Notes: a model not told the origin generated them from the letters alone. 64,000 nt of DNA from JAHEEL01 sp963700375 (GCA_963700375.1 CAVOXF010000004.1:248001-312000), one strand, 5' to 3'. Positions 7,492-15,447 are shown, counted from the stretch's first letter. Program-made: numbers and translations.

Positions 7492-8728
7492 CCATAGGTG
7501 TTGCGATTTCAGGGGGTCATCGCAACGCTTCGGTGAGTGTGTCTGATGGTGTCATCCATTCGAGGGTTTGCGAGGCCTGGTGTTGAGGCTTAAGGCGGCC
7601 TGGTCGAGGTCGTGTTGGCTGTGGATGGACAGGTCGGTGCTCTTCGGGAAGTATTGGCGCAACAAGCCGTTGGTGTTCTCGTTGGTGCCGCGTTGCCATG
7701 GGCTCTTCGGGTCGCAGAAGTAGACCTGGACGCCGGTAGCGACTGTGAACTCGGCGTGTTGGGCCATCTCGTTGCCTTGGTCCCACGTCAATGACTCGAA
7801 GAGATGGGCGGGGAGGCGCTGGATCGTGGCCGTCAACGCGACGCGGACGGCCTCAGCGGTGTTCCCGTCGGGAAGCCCGAAGAGCATCACGTAGCGGGAC
7901 CAGCGTTCGACCAACGTCCCGATCGCGGTGTTGTTCTTCCCCATGATCAGGTCGCCTTCCCAATGCCCTGGTACGGCACGGTCCTCCACCTCGGCGGGCC
8001 GTTGCGAGATCATGACCATGTCACGGATCTGACCCTTCGTCGATGCGGGTCGCCCCTGGGGGCGTCGCACCGGCCTCCCGGTGCGTAGGCACCGCGCGAG
8101 TTCCTTACGCAGAGCGCCTTTGCCCTGGATGAACAGCGATTGGTAGATCGTCTCGTGTGACACGCGCATCTCCTCGTCGTCAGGATATGCCACCATCAGC
8201 CACCGGGAGATCGGTAACGGTGACCACCACAACGAGAGCTTCTCCTCCACTACCTCACGCAACTGGGGACTGGTAGCGAGCTTGGCCGGCTTCGGCCGAT
8301 GGGCCCGACGCCGCGAAGCCCGATGCGCCACCGCCGCCCGATACCGGAAGCGGCCGCCATTGCCAGCCACTTCACGCGAAACCGTCGACGGTGCCCGACC
8401 CAGACGGCGTGCAATACATCGCAGCGACACACCAGCGGCTATCCCACGCGAGATCTCCTCACGCTCCGCAAACGACAACCGTATCGGACACCAATCCCCA
8501 GCCGGAACCGGGCGTCGCCACCCGGCCGCCACGATATGAGTCCGAACCGACGACGGGGCACGACCCAACCCGCGGCTGATCGCCCGTAACGACTCACCAG
8601 CCTCGAACCGATCCCACAACTCGGCCTTCTCCGGCACAGAGAACCGTCCCACAACCTCACCTCCAAAACGAGACAACAACTCTCGCCGAAGGTGATGCAA
8701 CGACCCCCTGAAATCGCAGCACCTATGG
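7492..8728. mobile_element. IS30 family insertion sequence
   Basis: A 27-bp terminal inverted repeat, with one mismatch, lies at 7492-7518 and 8702-8728. It begins CCATAGGTG and contains TGCGATTTCAGGGGGTC. The ends tightly enclose one transposase gene. The bases flanking the two ends do not match, so no target-site duplication is visible. It lies inside the interval bracketed by tRNA-Pro repeats, 249 bp before the second repeat. Confidence 0.85.
7552..8700 (-). CDS. IS30 family DDE transposase with C-terminal frameshift
   Basis: The 382-residue ORF has the IS30 architecture. Two N-terminal helix-turn-helix units (LRAISRGLGRAPSSVRTHI and LRCIARRLGRAPSTVSREV) precede an rve-type catalytic core with Asp in GHWEGDLI, Asp in TWDQGNEM and Glu in GTNENTNGLLRQYFP. 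The family normally ends NTRPRKTLEW and a short tail. Here the frame breaks in a run of A after RPRK (near 7570) and ends SNG. Restoring one A would give TLEWMTPSDTLTEALR and a stop at 7517. All three catalytic residues remain, so activity is uncertain rather than excluded. Confidence 0.85.
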   Translation of the reverse strand: MHHLRRELLSRFGGEVVGRFSVPEKAELWDRFEAGESLRAISRGLGRAPSSVRTHIVAAGWRRPVPAGDWCPIRLSFAEREEISRGIAAGVSLRCIARRLGRAPSTVSREVAGNGGRFRYRAAVAHRASRRRAHRPKPAKLATSPQLREVVEEKLSLWWSPLPISRWLMVAYPDDEEMRVSHETIYQSLFIQGKGALRKELARCLRTGRPVRRPQGRPASTKGQIRDMVMISQRPAEVEDRAVPGHWEGDLIMGKNNTAIGTLVERWSRYVMLFGLPDGNTAEAVRVALTATIQRLPAHLFESLTWDQGNEMAQHAEFTVATGVQVYFCDPKSPWQRGTNENTNGLLRQYFPKSTDLSIHSQHDLDQAALSLNTRPRKPSNG

Positions 8729-8976
8729 ACGGGGGTGATCGCCCGTCAGATGTGTTCCTTTCGTGACGACACGATGAGGCGCCACGTCGATTCGCCGCCC
8801 AGACGCGTGTTGTTTTCTGAGGTCTTCTGGGGTGACTCCTCAATTCGCGCCTCTGAGGGACCGTTGTGGCCCAACGCCTGAAGGCGTGTAACTCCCTACG
8901 GCCCTTGCTGTGTAACACAAACGGGGTTCCGGATCCCTTGGGCCGCAAGGGTTCTCAGGCGTGTTGCGATGTCTGG
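8729..8976. other. Short non-coding interval between IS30 and second tRNA-Pro remnant
   Basis: No gene is visible. A short inverted repeat, CCCTTGGGCCGCAAGGG near 8935-8951, lies just before the second direct repeat. It could be a terminator stem. Confidence 0.35.
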
Positions 8977-9052
8977 GGGTCAAGAGGTCGCTGGCTCAAA
9001 TCCGGCGAGCCCGACGGAGAGAACCCTTGCTCTGCAAGGGTTCTTCTCGTTG
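8977..9052 (+). repeat. Direct repeat copy 2: tRNA-Pro(GGG) 3' half plus terminator
   Basis: Here tRNA similarity extends slightly further left: CTGGGGG at 8973-8979 is exactly a tRNA-Pro GGG anticodon loop, followed by TCAAG as the 3' anticodon-stem strand. The T arm has decayed (T54 is C and one stem pair is a wobble), and no D arm or 5' acceptor strand is present. The following hairpin is the counterpart of the terminator in copy 1. Confidence 0.7.
9017..9048 (+). terminator. Hairpin terminator after second tRNA-Pro remnant
   Basis: GAACCCTTGC pairs perfectly with GCAAGGGTTC around a TCT loop. The stem extends outward through GAGA and TTCTC with one bulge. A short T-rich run lies in the 3' arm. 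It corresponds to the duplicated terminator at 3498-3532. Confidence 0.65.
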
Positions 9053-10015
9053 GGAGAGCGGGGCGTACGTGGCTGTCGTGTGTGTCGGGGGTCGCCCCGA
9101 GATGACAGTGACGCTCCGATGACGAAGGTCAGTAGGATCTGAAGCAGCGCACCCGACGATAGCCAAGGACTCCTCACACGTTTCCTGACGCTTCCTTTCC
9201 GTCGGGTGCGCCCTTCTTGTTGCGGGATTCGACCTCGCCCGTGATGCCCATGGTGCGTAGGGTTGCTCGTAGCGCATCCAGGGGCTTGCCCCACCCGGGC
9301 AATTCATTCCTCCGCTGGGTGCGCTCCATTGCGGAGCGGACGTGTCACAGCGAGACGATAACGTTCAGGGCATGAATCCGAATCGACACCGGGCCGTCGA
9401 GACACGGATCCGAGCACTCTCAGACCAAGTCGAGGGACTGCTTGTGAGAGGGGCGAGCGGATCGCGCGAATGGCACGTCGATCAGCGCATAGAAGACACA
9501 CAGGCCGAGTTGGCCGACCTCAGAGCTCGTGCGTTTGACCGCCCACTGCTCGGTGCAGAAGGTCAGTGGTGACGTGCGTCGCGTGTCGCTCGGATTCAGC
9601 TGGCGGCCGCGATGCGGTCCGATGCGCCACCGCCCAGTTCCGACGCGACCGGCCAATTCGCCACGAGCGGCCGCACGGCGCCGCTCGCAAGTATGTTCAA
9701 CCAGGACAACTCATCACGTCGGTGTTCGGCTATGGCTCGCCGGCATGGGCGACACGCGAAGTTGCCCTCCGTCTTCTCGGAGGATGCTGTCGAGCCTCCT
9801 GCGTCGGTCTACTGCGTCCGTACCCCGGGTCACCCTGACGATTGCACCGGTGATTCCTCACAGGTGTGTGTAGGTCGGCCGACTCGCGCCGTGTCGGCGC
9901 TCCCCAGGGTATTCGCTGCACGCTGAGGTGCAGCGACGGCAGAGTCGGGTCACACGCTCCGGCTTGCGCGCAGTATCTGCCGGTGATCGCCAGCATGGGA
10001 TCTCGCGGTCGCGGT
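9053..10015. other. About 1 kb with little or no coding signal
   Basis: Open frames here are short, overlapping and without recognisable motifs. The only weak candidate is 9372-9572. The stretch is probably degraded DNA next to the island boundary. Confidence 0.4.
9372..9572 (+). CDS. Possible small coiled-coil hypothetical protein
   Basis: An ATG at 9372 opens 66 residues (MNPNRHRAVETRIRALSDQ) with alternating charged and hydrophobic residues that could form a coiled coil (RIRALSDQVEGLLV and IEDTQAELADLRARA). No good ribosome-binding site or conserved motif is seen. It may be spurious. Confidence 0.3.
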   Translation: MNPNRHRAVETRIRALSDQVEGLLVRGASGSREWHVDQRIEDTQAELADLRARAFDRPLLGAEGQW

Positions 10016-10258
10016 CTAGCGACGGAAGCGACCGAACCAGCGCTCTGGGCCGTCGTCGGCTACCGGCGTCGGCAGTTCAAACGTTGACGGTGTCCAGTTC
10101 GGATCATCGCCCAGATGAGGGAGAGCACGGCTGTTCCGCTCGTAGCGCGACTTGCGATGTGCCGCGATATTCACCACAGCCGCGTCGGTCGCCGCGTCGG
10201 CCTCACCGGCGTCAGCGGGAAAGACCAATCGCACCAGTTCGGTCGGGTCGGACGGCAT
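10016..10258 (-). CDS. Hypothetical protein, 80 residues
   Basis: Starts MPSDPTELVRLVF at an ATG preceded on its own strand by GACGAGGTG about seven bases away, and ends in an aromatic/basic tail WFGRFRR. The protein is soluble and charged with proline-rich spacing (NWTPSTFELPTP). It is divergent from the following gene. The family is not recognised. Composition and start context make a real gene plausible, but there is no motif to confirm it. Confidence 0.45.
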   Translation of the reverse strand: MPSDPTELVRLVFPADAGEADAATDAAVVNIAAHRKSRYERNSRALPHLGDDPNWTPSTFELPTPVADDGPERWFGRFRR

Positions 10259-10431
10259 CGAACACCTCGTCAGTCTCTGTGCCTCCGCCGATCCCTACGC
10301 CCATCGACAAGCGTACGCATCGGACTGCGCGGCAGCCATGGTGCGAGCGACCCAATATGTCGACGGGTGATCCGTCTGTTCCGAAGGCAGGAAGCGGTAT
10401 CGTGGACGCTGTCCTCAACGAAGGAGCAGGG

Positions 10432-10839
10432 GTGAAGCTGACAACGGCGATGCTTGCCGATTCCGCGCAAGTCCAGGGCGGGAAGCTGTACGTCCTCGGC
10501 GGGGGCTTCGACACCATCAGCGCTAGATCTCTGCCGGTGGTGCATCGCAATCTGACGCTCGCGATGGTGGCCGAGGTCGAACCAGACGAACGGCATCGAG
10601 ACCTCGAGATCGCCATCAGGCTCGTCGACGAGGATGGGCATAGTCTCGACGTTGAGGCCAAGGGCAAGCTGCGGGTAGGGGCACCGCCGAATCTGCCGCC
10701 CGGGGGGACCAGCATCGTTCCCATTGTGAGCCCGTTCCACAACGTGCAGTTCGCCGAAGCGAAGGGCTATGCCTTCGTCGTGTCGTTCGAGGACCAGGAG
10801 ATCGCCAGGGTGCGGTTTCGGGTTGTGCAGGTCTCCTAG
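10432..10839 (+). CDS. DUF6941-like conserved hypothetical protein
   Basis: AAGGAG at 10421-10426, five bases before a GTG, fixes the start and gives 135 residues, MKLTTAMLADSAQVQGGKL. The frame is open further upstream but without start signals. The beginning (LADSAQVQGGKLYVLGGGFDTI) and the end (SFEDQEIARVRFRVVQ) match the small beta-rich proteins I recall as DUF6941; that assignment is from memory. It lies two bases before the phosphatidyltransferase start and is probably cotranscribed with it. Function unknown. Confidence 0.75.
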   Translation: MKLTTAMLADSAQVQGGKLYVLGGGFDTISARSLPVVHRNLTLAMVAEVEPDERHRDLEIAIRLVDEDGHSLDVEAKGKLRVGAPPNLPPGGTSIVPIVSPFHNVQFAEAKGYAFVVSFEDQEIARVRFRVVQVS

Positions 10840-10841
10840 TC

Positions 10842-11408
10842 GTGCACGGTGTCGTCACAATCCCGAATGCGGTCTCGGTGCTCCGACTACTGCTGATCCC
10901 GGTCTTCGTTTGGCTCGTTGTGATCGAACAGACGGCCTGGGCCGGAGCGCTCCTCGGATTCATCGGTGCGACCGACTGGATCGACGGCTACCTCGCCCGC
11001 CGACTCGACCAGGTCTCGGAAGTCGGCAAGATGCTCGACCCGATAGCCGACCGCCTCGCAGTCGTGGTAGCCGTCATCCTCGGCCTTGTCGTCGGTGTGC
11101 TGCCTGCATGGTTCGCGTGGGGGATCATCGTCCGCGAGGTCGTGATCGGGGTCGGCGCCGTGTACGGGTGGACCAGGGGCGTTCGCCGCCTCGACGTGCG
11201 GTGGCTCGGTAAGACGGCGACATTCTTCCTCTACTTCGCCATCACCGGTTTCTACATCGCGGACGGACTCGATCTCACATGGCTGTGGTGGGGATCCGCG
11301 GCGCTCGGCCTGGCGGGCCTCGTCCTCTACTACGTGGTGGCGTTCTCCTACCTCGGCGACATGAGAACGGCGATTACCGCGGCGGATGGGAACCACGCGG
11401 CCGGGTAA
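10842..11408 (+). CDS. pgsA: CDP-alcohol phosphatidyltransferase (PgsA-like)
   Basis: An integral membrane enzyme of 188 residues that condenses a CDP-activated lipid with an alcohol phosphate in the cytoplasmic membrane. The complete catalytic signature is visible as DWIDGYLARRLDQVSEVGKM then LDPIADR, fitting D-x2-DG-x2-AR-x8-G-x3-D-x3-D. About five to six hydrophobic segments follow. The start is a GTG two bases after the upstream stop. The position before gcvH, garA and a MerR gene matches the mycobacterial pgsA2 neighbourhood. Phosphatidylglycerophosphate synthesis is the likely role, but other alcohol acceptors are possible. Confidence 0.85.
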   Translation: MHGVVTIPNAVSVLRLLLIPVFVWLVVIEQTAWAGALLGFIGATDWIDGYLARRLDQVSEVGKMLDPIADRLAVVVAVILGLVVGVLPAWFAWGIIVREVVIGVGAVYGWTRGVRRLDVRWLGKTATFFLYFAITGFYIADGLDLTWLWWGSAALGLAGLVLYYVVAFSYLGDMRTAITAADGNHAAG

Positions 11409-11440
11409 GCTCTGCCCCACGCGCCGTCAGGAGGGCCTCC

Positions 11441-11824
11441 GTGCAGATCCCAGATGACCTTCGGTACTCGAAAAACCATGAGTGGGTTCGCTCCGAGAGC
11501 GACGGGACCTTTACGGTCGGCATCAGCGACTACGCCCAGGACGCGCTGGGGGATGTCGTGTACGTGGACCTCCCGGAGGTCGGCCGGGTTGTCGCGGCCG
11601 GCGAAGTGTTCGCCGAGGTCGAGTCCACGAAGTCGGTCAACGACGTCTATGCGCCGGTGGCGGGAACCATCACGGCGGTGAACAGGCCGCTCATCGACGC
11701 CCCCGACGTGGTCAACACGGACCCGTTCGGCGATGGTTGGTTCGTGACGATCGCCCCAGTGGAGGACGCGGTTCTCGACGAACTCATGGACGCCACCGCC
11801 TACCTCGCATTCACCGAGGAATGA
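11441..11824 (+). CDS. gcvH: Glycine cleavage system H protein
   Basis: Encodes 127 residues, the usual length, from a GTG with AGGAGGG five bases upstream (11429-11435). It shuttles the aminomethyl group of glycine on a lipoyl arm. The lipoylation site is Lys64 in VESTKSVNDVYAP, and the flanking pattern HEWV near the start and GDVVYVDLPEVG are family hallmarks. The T protein lies at 16.5 kb, but no P protein is seen in the window, so the complex must be completed from elsewhere. Its location before garA is conserved in actinobacteria. Confidence 0.95.
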   Translation: MQIPDDLRYSKNHEWVRSESDGTFTVGISDYAQDALGDVVYVDLPEVGRVVAAGEVFAEVESTKSVNDVYAPVAGTITAVNRPLIDAPDVVNTDPFGDGWFVTIAPVEDAVLDELMDATAYLAFTEE

Positions 11825-12090
11825 CGGCACGGGGAATCGGGGGCTGGACGGTCGACCGGCGCAAGCCGGGTTGGTGCGTCCGGACGAAGCGCACGGACTG
11901 AAGCGCCTTCTGCGACCGTGCGTCAGCGTTCGAACCGCACCGACGAATCACCTCCGTACGGGCTGAGCTGGGATGCCACCAGCTACGCGAGGTCCGGCTC
12001 GATGTGGCCGACCACGTTCCACTGGGCCGCACGGCGGCCGTGGCCTGAGGTGCTTGACAACGCAGCGTCGCGCAGTCTCAGGCGAAGATT

Positions 12091-12143
12091 CGACCGCGAA
12101 AGCCGCCTTGCGGTCGGAAACCCTCAAGGATCGGTCGAGGGTT
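12091..12143. other. Two tandem hairpins before the FHA gene
   Basis: CGACCGC (12091-12097) pairs with GCGGTCG (12110-12116), and AACCCTC (12119-12125) pairs with GAGGGTT (12137-12143). The second ends five bases before the -10-like TAGCAT of the FHA gene, so it overlaps the expected -35 region. There is no T-run, so an operator or a weak terminator for the pgsA-gcvH transcript are both possible. The rest of the 335-bp gap 11825-12159 shows no gene. Confidence 0.35.
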
Positions 12144-12147
12144 GAGG

Positions 12148-12153
12148 TAGCAT
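12148..12153 (+). promoter_or_regulatory. -10 element for leaderless FHA transcript
   Basis: TAGCAT ends six bases before the ATG at 12160, and no Shine-Dalgarno sequence is present. The spacing would place transcription initiation at the start codon. Confidence 0.5.
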
Positions 12154-12159
12154 GGCCCC

Positions 12160-12573
12160 ATGGCACCCCAGGATGAGCACCAGGACCCGGACGTCGAACG
12201 CGACGAGACCATCACATTCACGCCTCAACGTGACGCCTCTGCGAGCGGCGCCTCCGGGAGCAGCGTTACAGGCGCGTTCGGCTGGGCGCTCATCATCGAG
12301 ACCGGTCCCCAAGCCGGGTTGACCTATGTGCTTGCGGGAGGAGACACACTCGTTGGGCGGGGGTCGGACTGCGACATCTTCCTCGGAGACGTCACCGTGT
12401 CGCGTCATCACGCCCTGTTTGCGGCCGGCGGGGACTCACTTCTCGTTCGGGACCTGGGCTCGACGAACGGCACCTACGTCAACGGATCCTGGATCGACGC
12501 TTTTGCGCTGTCAGCAGGGGACGAGATCATCATCGGGAAGTTCCACCTTGTCGTCGCCCGCGGGAACGTGTGA
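12160..12573 (+). CDS. garA: FHA-domain protein, GarA/OdhI-like
   Basis: A 137-residue protein with a disordered, Thr-rich N-terminus (DETITFTP) and one FHA domain. The phosphothreonine-binding residues are visible in GRGSDCD, VSRHHALF and STNGTYVNG. In actinobacteria such proteins bind and inhibit 2-oxoglutarate dehydrogenase and regulate glutamate metabolism when unphosphorylated, and Ser/Thr kinases phosphorylate an N-terminal ETT-type motif. Here the motif reads ETIT, a slight variation. Its place between gcvH and a MerR gene supports the orthology. The stop overlaps the next start. Confidence 0.85.
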   Translation: MAPQDEHQDPDVERDETITFTPQRDASASGASGSSVTGAFGWALIIETGPQAGLTYVLAGGDTLVGRGSDCDIFLGDVTVSRHHALFAAGGDSLLVRDLGSTNGTYVNGSWIDAFALSAGDEIIIGKFHLVVARGNV

Positions 12574-13283
12574 TGAGCTCACCTCCACTGCGCGCCGCCC
12601 GAACCCGGAGCATCGGTGAGGTGATCAACCTCCTCAAGCCCGAATACCCGGACGTCACTGTGTCCAAACTTCGCTTCCTCGAGACGCAGGGACTCGTCGA
12701 GCCGAGTCGGTCGGCTTCCGGGTATCGGATCTTCACCGAGGAGGACGTACGCCGGATCGAGTACGTGCTCAAAGAGCAGAGAGACCACTACCTCCCCCTC
12801 AAAGTCATCAAGTCGAAGCTCTCGGCGTGGGACCAGGGAGAGGAGTCGCCTGTAGCCCCGGAGACCGGCCCGCCGCCGGAGGCATACTTCGCGACGTCCG
12901 GCGTGTCGCTGACGCCCGCGGAGTTGATGCGCGCATCTGGTTTGTCGGCGCATCAACTGACCAGTCTGATCGACGTCGGGATTCTCGTCCCCATGCACCT
13001 TCCCGACGGGACCGATGTGTTCCGAGACCATGACCTCACGATTGCACGGGCGGCGCACCGCCTCTTGAGTCACGGCCTCGAAGTGCGGCACCTGCGAGCG
13101 ATTCGGCTCGGCGCCGACCGCCAGATCGATCTCCTTGGTCAGCTCGTCGCGCCGCTGCTGCGCCACCGCAATCCAGACAACCGCCACCAGGCCGCGGAGA
13201 CGCTGGCCGACTGCTCGCAGGCCGCCGCATTACTTCAAGAAAGCATCACTCGGGGTAGGCTTCGGACCCTCCTCGAACGATGA
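12573..13283 (+). CDS. ftsR: MerR family regulator, FtsR-like
   Basis: The ATG at 12573 overlaps the garA stop by one base (a GTG three bases earlier is an alternative) and gives 236 residues. The N-terminal MerR winged helix shows SIGEVINLLKPEYPDVTVSK, LETQGLVEP and SGYRIFTEEDVRRIEYVL. A second helical region (LTPAELMRASGLSAHQL) looks like another MerR-type unit fused after a linker. This architecture and position correspond to Rv1828 and corynebacterial FtsR, which activates ftsZ transcription. A role in cell-division control is therefore likely by orthology. The gene is translationally coupled on both sides. Confidence 0.8.
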   Translation: MSSPPLRAARTRSIGEVINLLKPEYPDVTVSKLRFLETQGLVEPSRSASGYRIFTEEDVRRIEYVLKEQRDHYLPLKVIKSKLSAWDQGEESPVAPETGPPPEAYFATSGVSLTPAELMRASGLSAHQLTSLIDVGILVPMHLPDGTDVFRDHDLTIARAAHRLLSHGLEVRHLRAIRLGADRQIDLLGQLVAPLLRHRNPDNRHQAAETLADCSQAAALLQESITRGRLRTLLER

Positions 13284-14332
13284 TCTCAGCAGTCGCAACC
13301 GCCCTCGTACTCGCGCTCCTCGCACCGCTCGGTCCGCACTCCACGGCACCGGTCGAACCGGTCGCGTCCACAGACCCTCCAGAGGTGAGCGCCTACTCGT
13401 GGGCGGTGTACGACGAGACCGCCGATGTGATGCTCGCGACGTGGAACCTCAACGAGCGGCGGTCGATGGCGTCGGTGACCAAAGTGATGACCGCCATGAT
13501 CGTGCTCGACAACGCTGACCTCGACGAGATCGTCACGGTTCCCCCATCTGCCACAGCAAGCCGGGGTTCGAGCGCAGGACTCGTTGCCGGAGAGGAGTGG
13601 ACGGTCTACGACCTCCTCGTTGCCATGCTCGTCCGATCGGGGAACGACGCTGCCCTCACCCTCGCCTGGCACGTCGGGGATGGCGACGTTGATGCGTTCG
13701 TGGCCATGATGAACGAACGTGCCGAGGAACTCGGCATGGACGACACGCACTTTGCGAATCCGAACGGGCTCGACAACGAGGCGCACTACTCGACGGCCAA
13801 CGATCTCGTGACGATGACCACAGCGTCGCTCGACTACCCGGTGGTTCAGCAGATTGCCCGCATCAAGACGATCAAGATGCCGGAAGATCCCACCGGGAAG
13901 GTACGTCAGGTCAACAACACGAATCGCCTCCTCGGGACGTACCCCGGCGTTGTCGGTCTCAAGACCGGCGACACCCCGTTGGCGAACAAGGTGCTGCTCG
14001 GAATAACAGAACTCGCACAGCGGCGGGTCGTGACCGTGGTCATGGGATCGGACGACCACTTCAGCGACACGCGCGAGTTGATCGACTGGGCGTACACGAC
14101 GTACGGACTGCGGGATCGCTGGCTCCGGCCGTTCTTCTCCGAGCAAGGCGGGGGAGCGGTAGTGACAACCGACCTCGGACTCTCCGAGTCCGAGGAACGG
14201 CGCCTTGGGGCAATGCCGCGGATCGATGACGGGCGTTGGCGGATGTCCGCACTGACCGACCTCCCGAAGGCATCCCTGATCACCGAGTGGCTCAAGGGCG
14301 TACTCCCGAGCATTGCAGGAGGCGACGCATGA
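13280..14332 (+). CDS. D-alanyl-D-alanine carboxypeptidase (peptidase S11)
   Basis: A 350-residue exported penicillin-binding enzyme that trims the stem peptide of peptidoglycan. A signal peptide (ISAVATALVLALLAPLG) precedes the domain. All three active-site motifs are present: SVTK (65-68), SGN (from 120) and KTG (from 228). A hydrophobic or amphipathic C-terminal tail follows. It overlaps the ftsR stop in ATGA and is followed by an ATGA overlap with hpt, so all three are translationally coupled. As I recall, the mycobacterial locus does not carry this gene between the MerR and DUF151 genes. Confidence 0.9.
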   Translation: MISAVATALVLALLAPLGPHSTAPVEPVASTDPPEVSAYSWAVYDETADVMLATWNLNERRSMASVTKVMTAMIVLDNADLDEIVTVPPSATASRGSSAGLVAGEEWTVYDLLVAMLVRSGNDAALTLAWHVGDGDVDAFVAMMNERAEELGMDDTHFANPNGLDNEAHYSTANDLVTMTTASLDYPVVQQIARIKTIKMPEDPTGKVRQVNNTNRLLGTYPGVVGLKTGDTPLANKVLLGITELAQRRVVTVVMGSDDHFSDTRELIDWAYTTYGLRDRWLRPFFSEQGGGAVVTTDLGLSESEERRLGAMPRIDDGRWRMSALTDLPKASLITEWLKGVLPSIAGGDA

Positions 14333-14910
14333 CTGATCCGTTCGTCGAGGTGATCGATGCCGCCACCCTGCGACAGCGCGTTGCCGAGCTCGGCAGCGAG
14401 ATCACCGACGGTCTGGCCGAGGAAGACCCGGTGGTGATCGGGGTGCTGAAGGGATCGGTCCCGTTCTTGACCGACCTCGTCAAGTACCTTCCCCTGACGG
14501 TCGAGATCGACTTTCTGAACCTCACACGGTTCGGACGAGAGGGTCGGGTCTCGGTGGCCATGGACCTCTCCGTTCCCATCGAGGGCCGCTCGGTTCTGAT
14601 TGTCGAGGACATCGTCGACACGGGACTGACGCTCGCGACACTGCGCAAGATGTTGACGGCGCGCGGGGCGTCCTCGGTGACGACGGTGGCCTTGCTCGAC
14701 AAGGCGAGCCGGCGAATCGTCGACGTGCCGGTCGAGCACCGCGGTTTCGAGGTGGGGGACGAGTTCCTTCTCGGGTACGGGATGGATTGGCAGGGTCGCT
14801 ACCGCAACGTGCCCTCGATTTGGGCGGTGATGGACCTCTCGGTCCTGACTTCTGACCCCGACGCATTCGGTCGCCGCGCGTTCGCACACGGTCAACGTCC
14901 CGCGGGATGA
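14329..14910 (+). CDS. hpt: Hypoxanthine phosphoribosyltransferase
   Basis: A 193-residue cytosolic purine-salvage enzyme transferring phosphoribose from PRPP to hypoxanthine or guanine. The PRPP loop appears as VLIVEDIVDTGLTL with the acidic pair at residues 93-94. An early VLKGSVPFLTDL segment contains the conserved KGS, and a C-terminal WAVMDLS-type end fits the family. It is coupled to the upstream carboxypeptidase by an ATGA overlap. Purine-base specificity cannot be read from the sequence. Confidence 0.88.
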   Translation: MTDPFVEVIDAATLRQRVAELGSEITDGLAEEDPVVIGVLKGSVPFLTDLVKYLPLTVEIDFLNLTRFGREGRVSVAMDLSVPIEGRSVLIVEDIVDTGLTLATLRKMLTARGASSVTTVALLDKASRRIVDVPVEHRGFEVGDEFLLGYGMDWQGRYRNVPSIWAVMDLSVLTSDPDAFGRRAFAHGQRPAG

Positions 14911-14925
14911 ACGACCGCTCGGTGA

Positions 14926-14931
14926 TAGGCT
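14926..14931 (+). promoter_or_regulatory. -10 element for leaderless DUF151 transcript
   Basis: TAGGCT lies six bases before the ATG at 14938 and there is no purine-rich Shine-Dalgarno sequence, suggesting transcription starts at the start codon. Confidence 0.5.
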
Positions 14932-14937
14932 GAGCAT

Positions 14938-15435
14938 ATGAGCGAACGGGTCCCCATGGAGGTCGTCGGTGTTCGGATCGAACTGCCGACGAACACACCC
15001 ATCTTGCTGCTGCGTGAGCGCGACGGGAACCGATACCTGCCGATCTGGATCGGCACGCCGGAAGCGACGGCGATCGCCCTCGCACTCGAAGGTGTCGAGA
15101 CCGCACGGCCACTGACTCACGATCTCATGAAGTCGCTGATCGATGTACTCGGCGCCGACATCGAACGGGTTGACGTGACCTCGCTTGACGAGGGCACGTT
15201 CTACGCCGATCTCGTCATCGAGAGTGACGGTGAGCTGTTTACGATTTCGTCGCGTCCCTCGGACGCGATCGCCCTCGCGACACGAGCGGGATCACCCGTC
15301 TTCGCATCCAAGCAACTCCTAGACGAAGCCGGCGTCGAGATCCACGACGATTCGGAAGAACAGGAGATCGAACGTTTCCGGGAGTTCCTCGACGACGTCA
15401 CCCCGGAGGACTTCGAGGCCGGCTCCGATTCTTGA
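14938..15435 (+). CDS. BFN/DUF151 domain protein (bifunctional-nuclease family)
   Basis: 165 residues with the DUF151 core: MEVVGVRIELPTNTPILLLRE, then PIWIGTPEATAIALALEGVE, PLTHDLMKSLIDVLGA and the region around SRPSDAIALATRAGSPVF. The acidic C-terminal tail (DDVTPEDFEAGSDS) is common in actinobacterial members. Plant relatives show nuclease activity; the bacterial role is not settled. The gene between the FtsR-like and second MerR genes corresponds in position to Rv1829. Confidence 0.9.
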   Translation: MSERVPMEVVGVRIELPTNTPILLLRERDGNRYLPIWIGTPEATAIALALEGVETARPLTHDLMKSLIDVLGADIERVDVTSLDEGTFYADLVIESDGELFTISSRPSDAIALATRAGSPVFASKQLLDEAGVEIHDDSEEQEIERFREFLDDVTPEDFEAGSDS

Positions 15436-15447
15436 GCCACGGTCGAC

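Larger units (their letters stand above)
3460..9052. mobile_element. Candidate decayed genomic island bounded by tRNA-Pro 3'-end direct repeats
   Basis: Two 76-bp direct repeats (3460-3535 and 8977-9052, 67 of 76 positions identical by my alignment) bracket this interval. Each consists of the anticodon-stem 3' strand, variable region, T arm and acceptor 3' strand of a tRNA-Pro(GGG), followed by the same hairpin terminator. tRNA 3' halves are classical attachment cores for tyrosine integrases. Inside are a tmRNA-like 3' end, small ORFs, an IS110 pseudogene, a frameshifted secreted protein and an IS30. No integrase gene and no complete tRNA is visible, so if this was an integrated element its integration module has been lost, or the repeats arose some other way. 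Confidence 0.5.
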
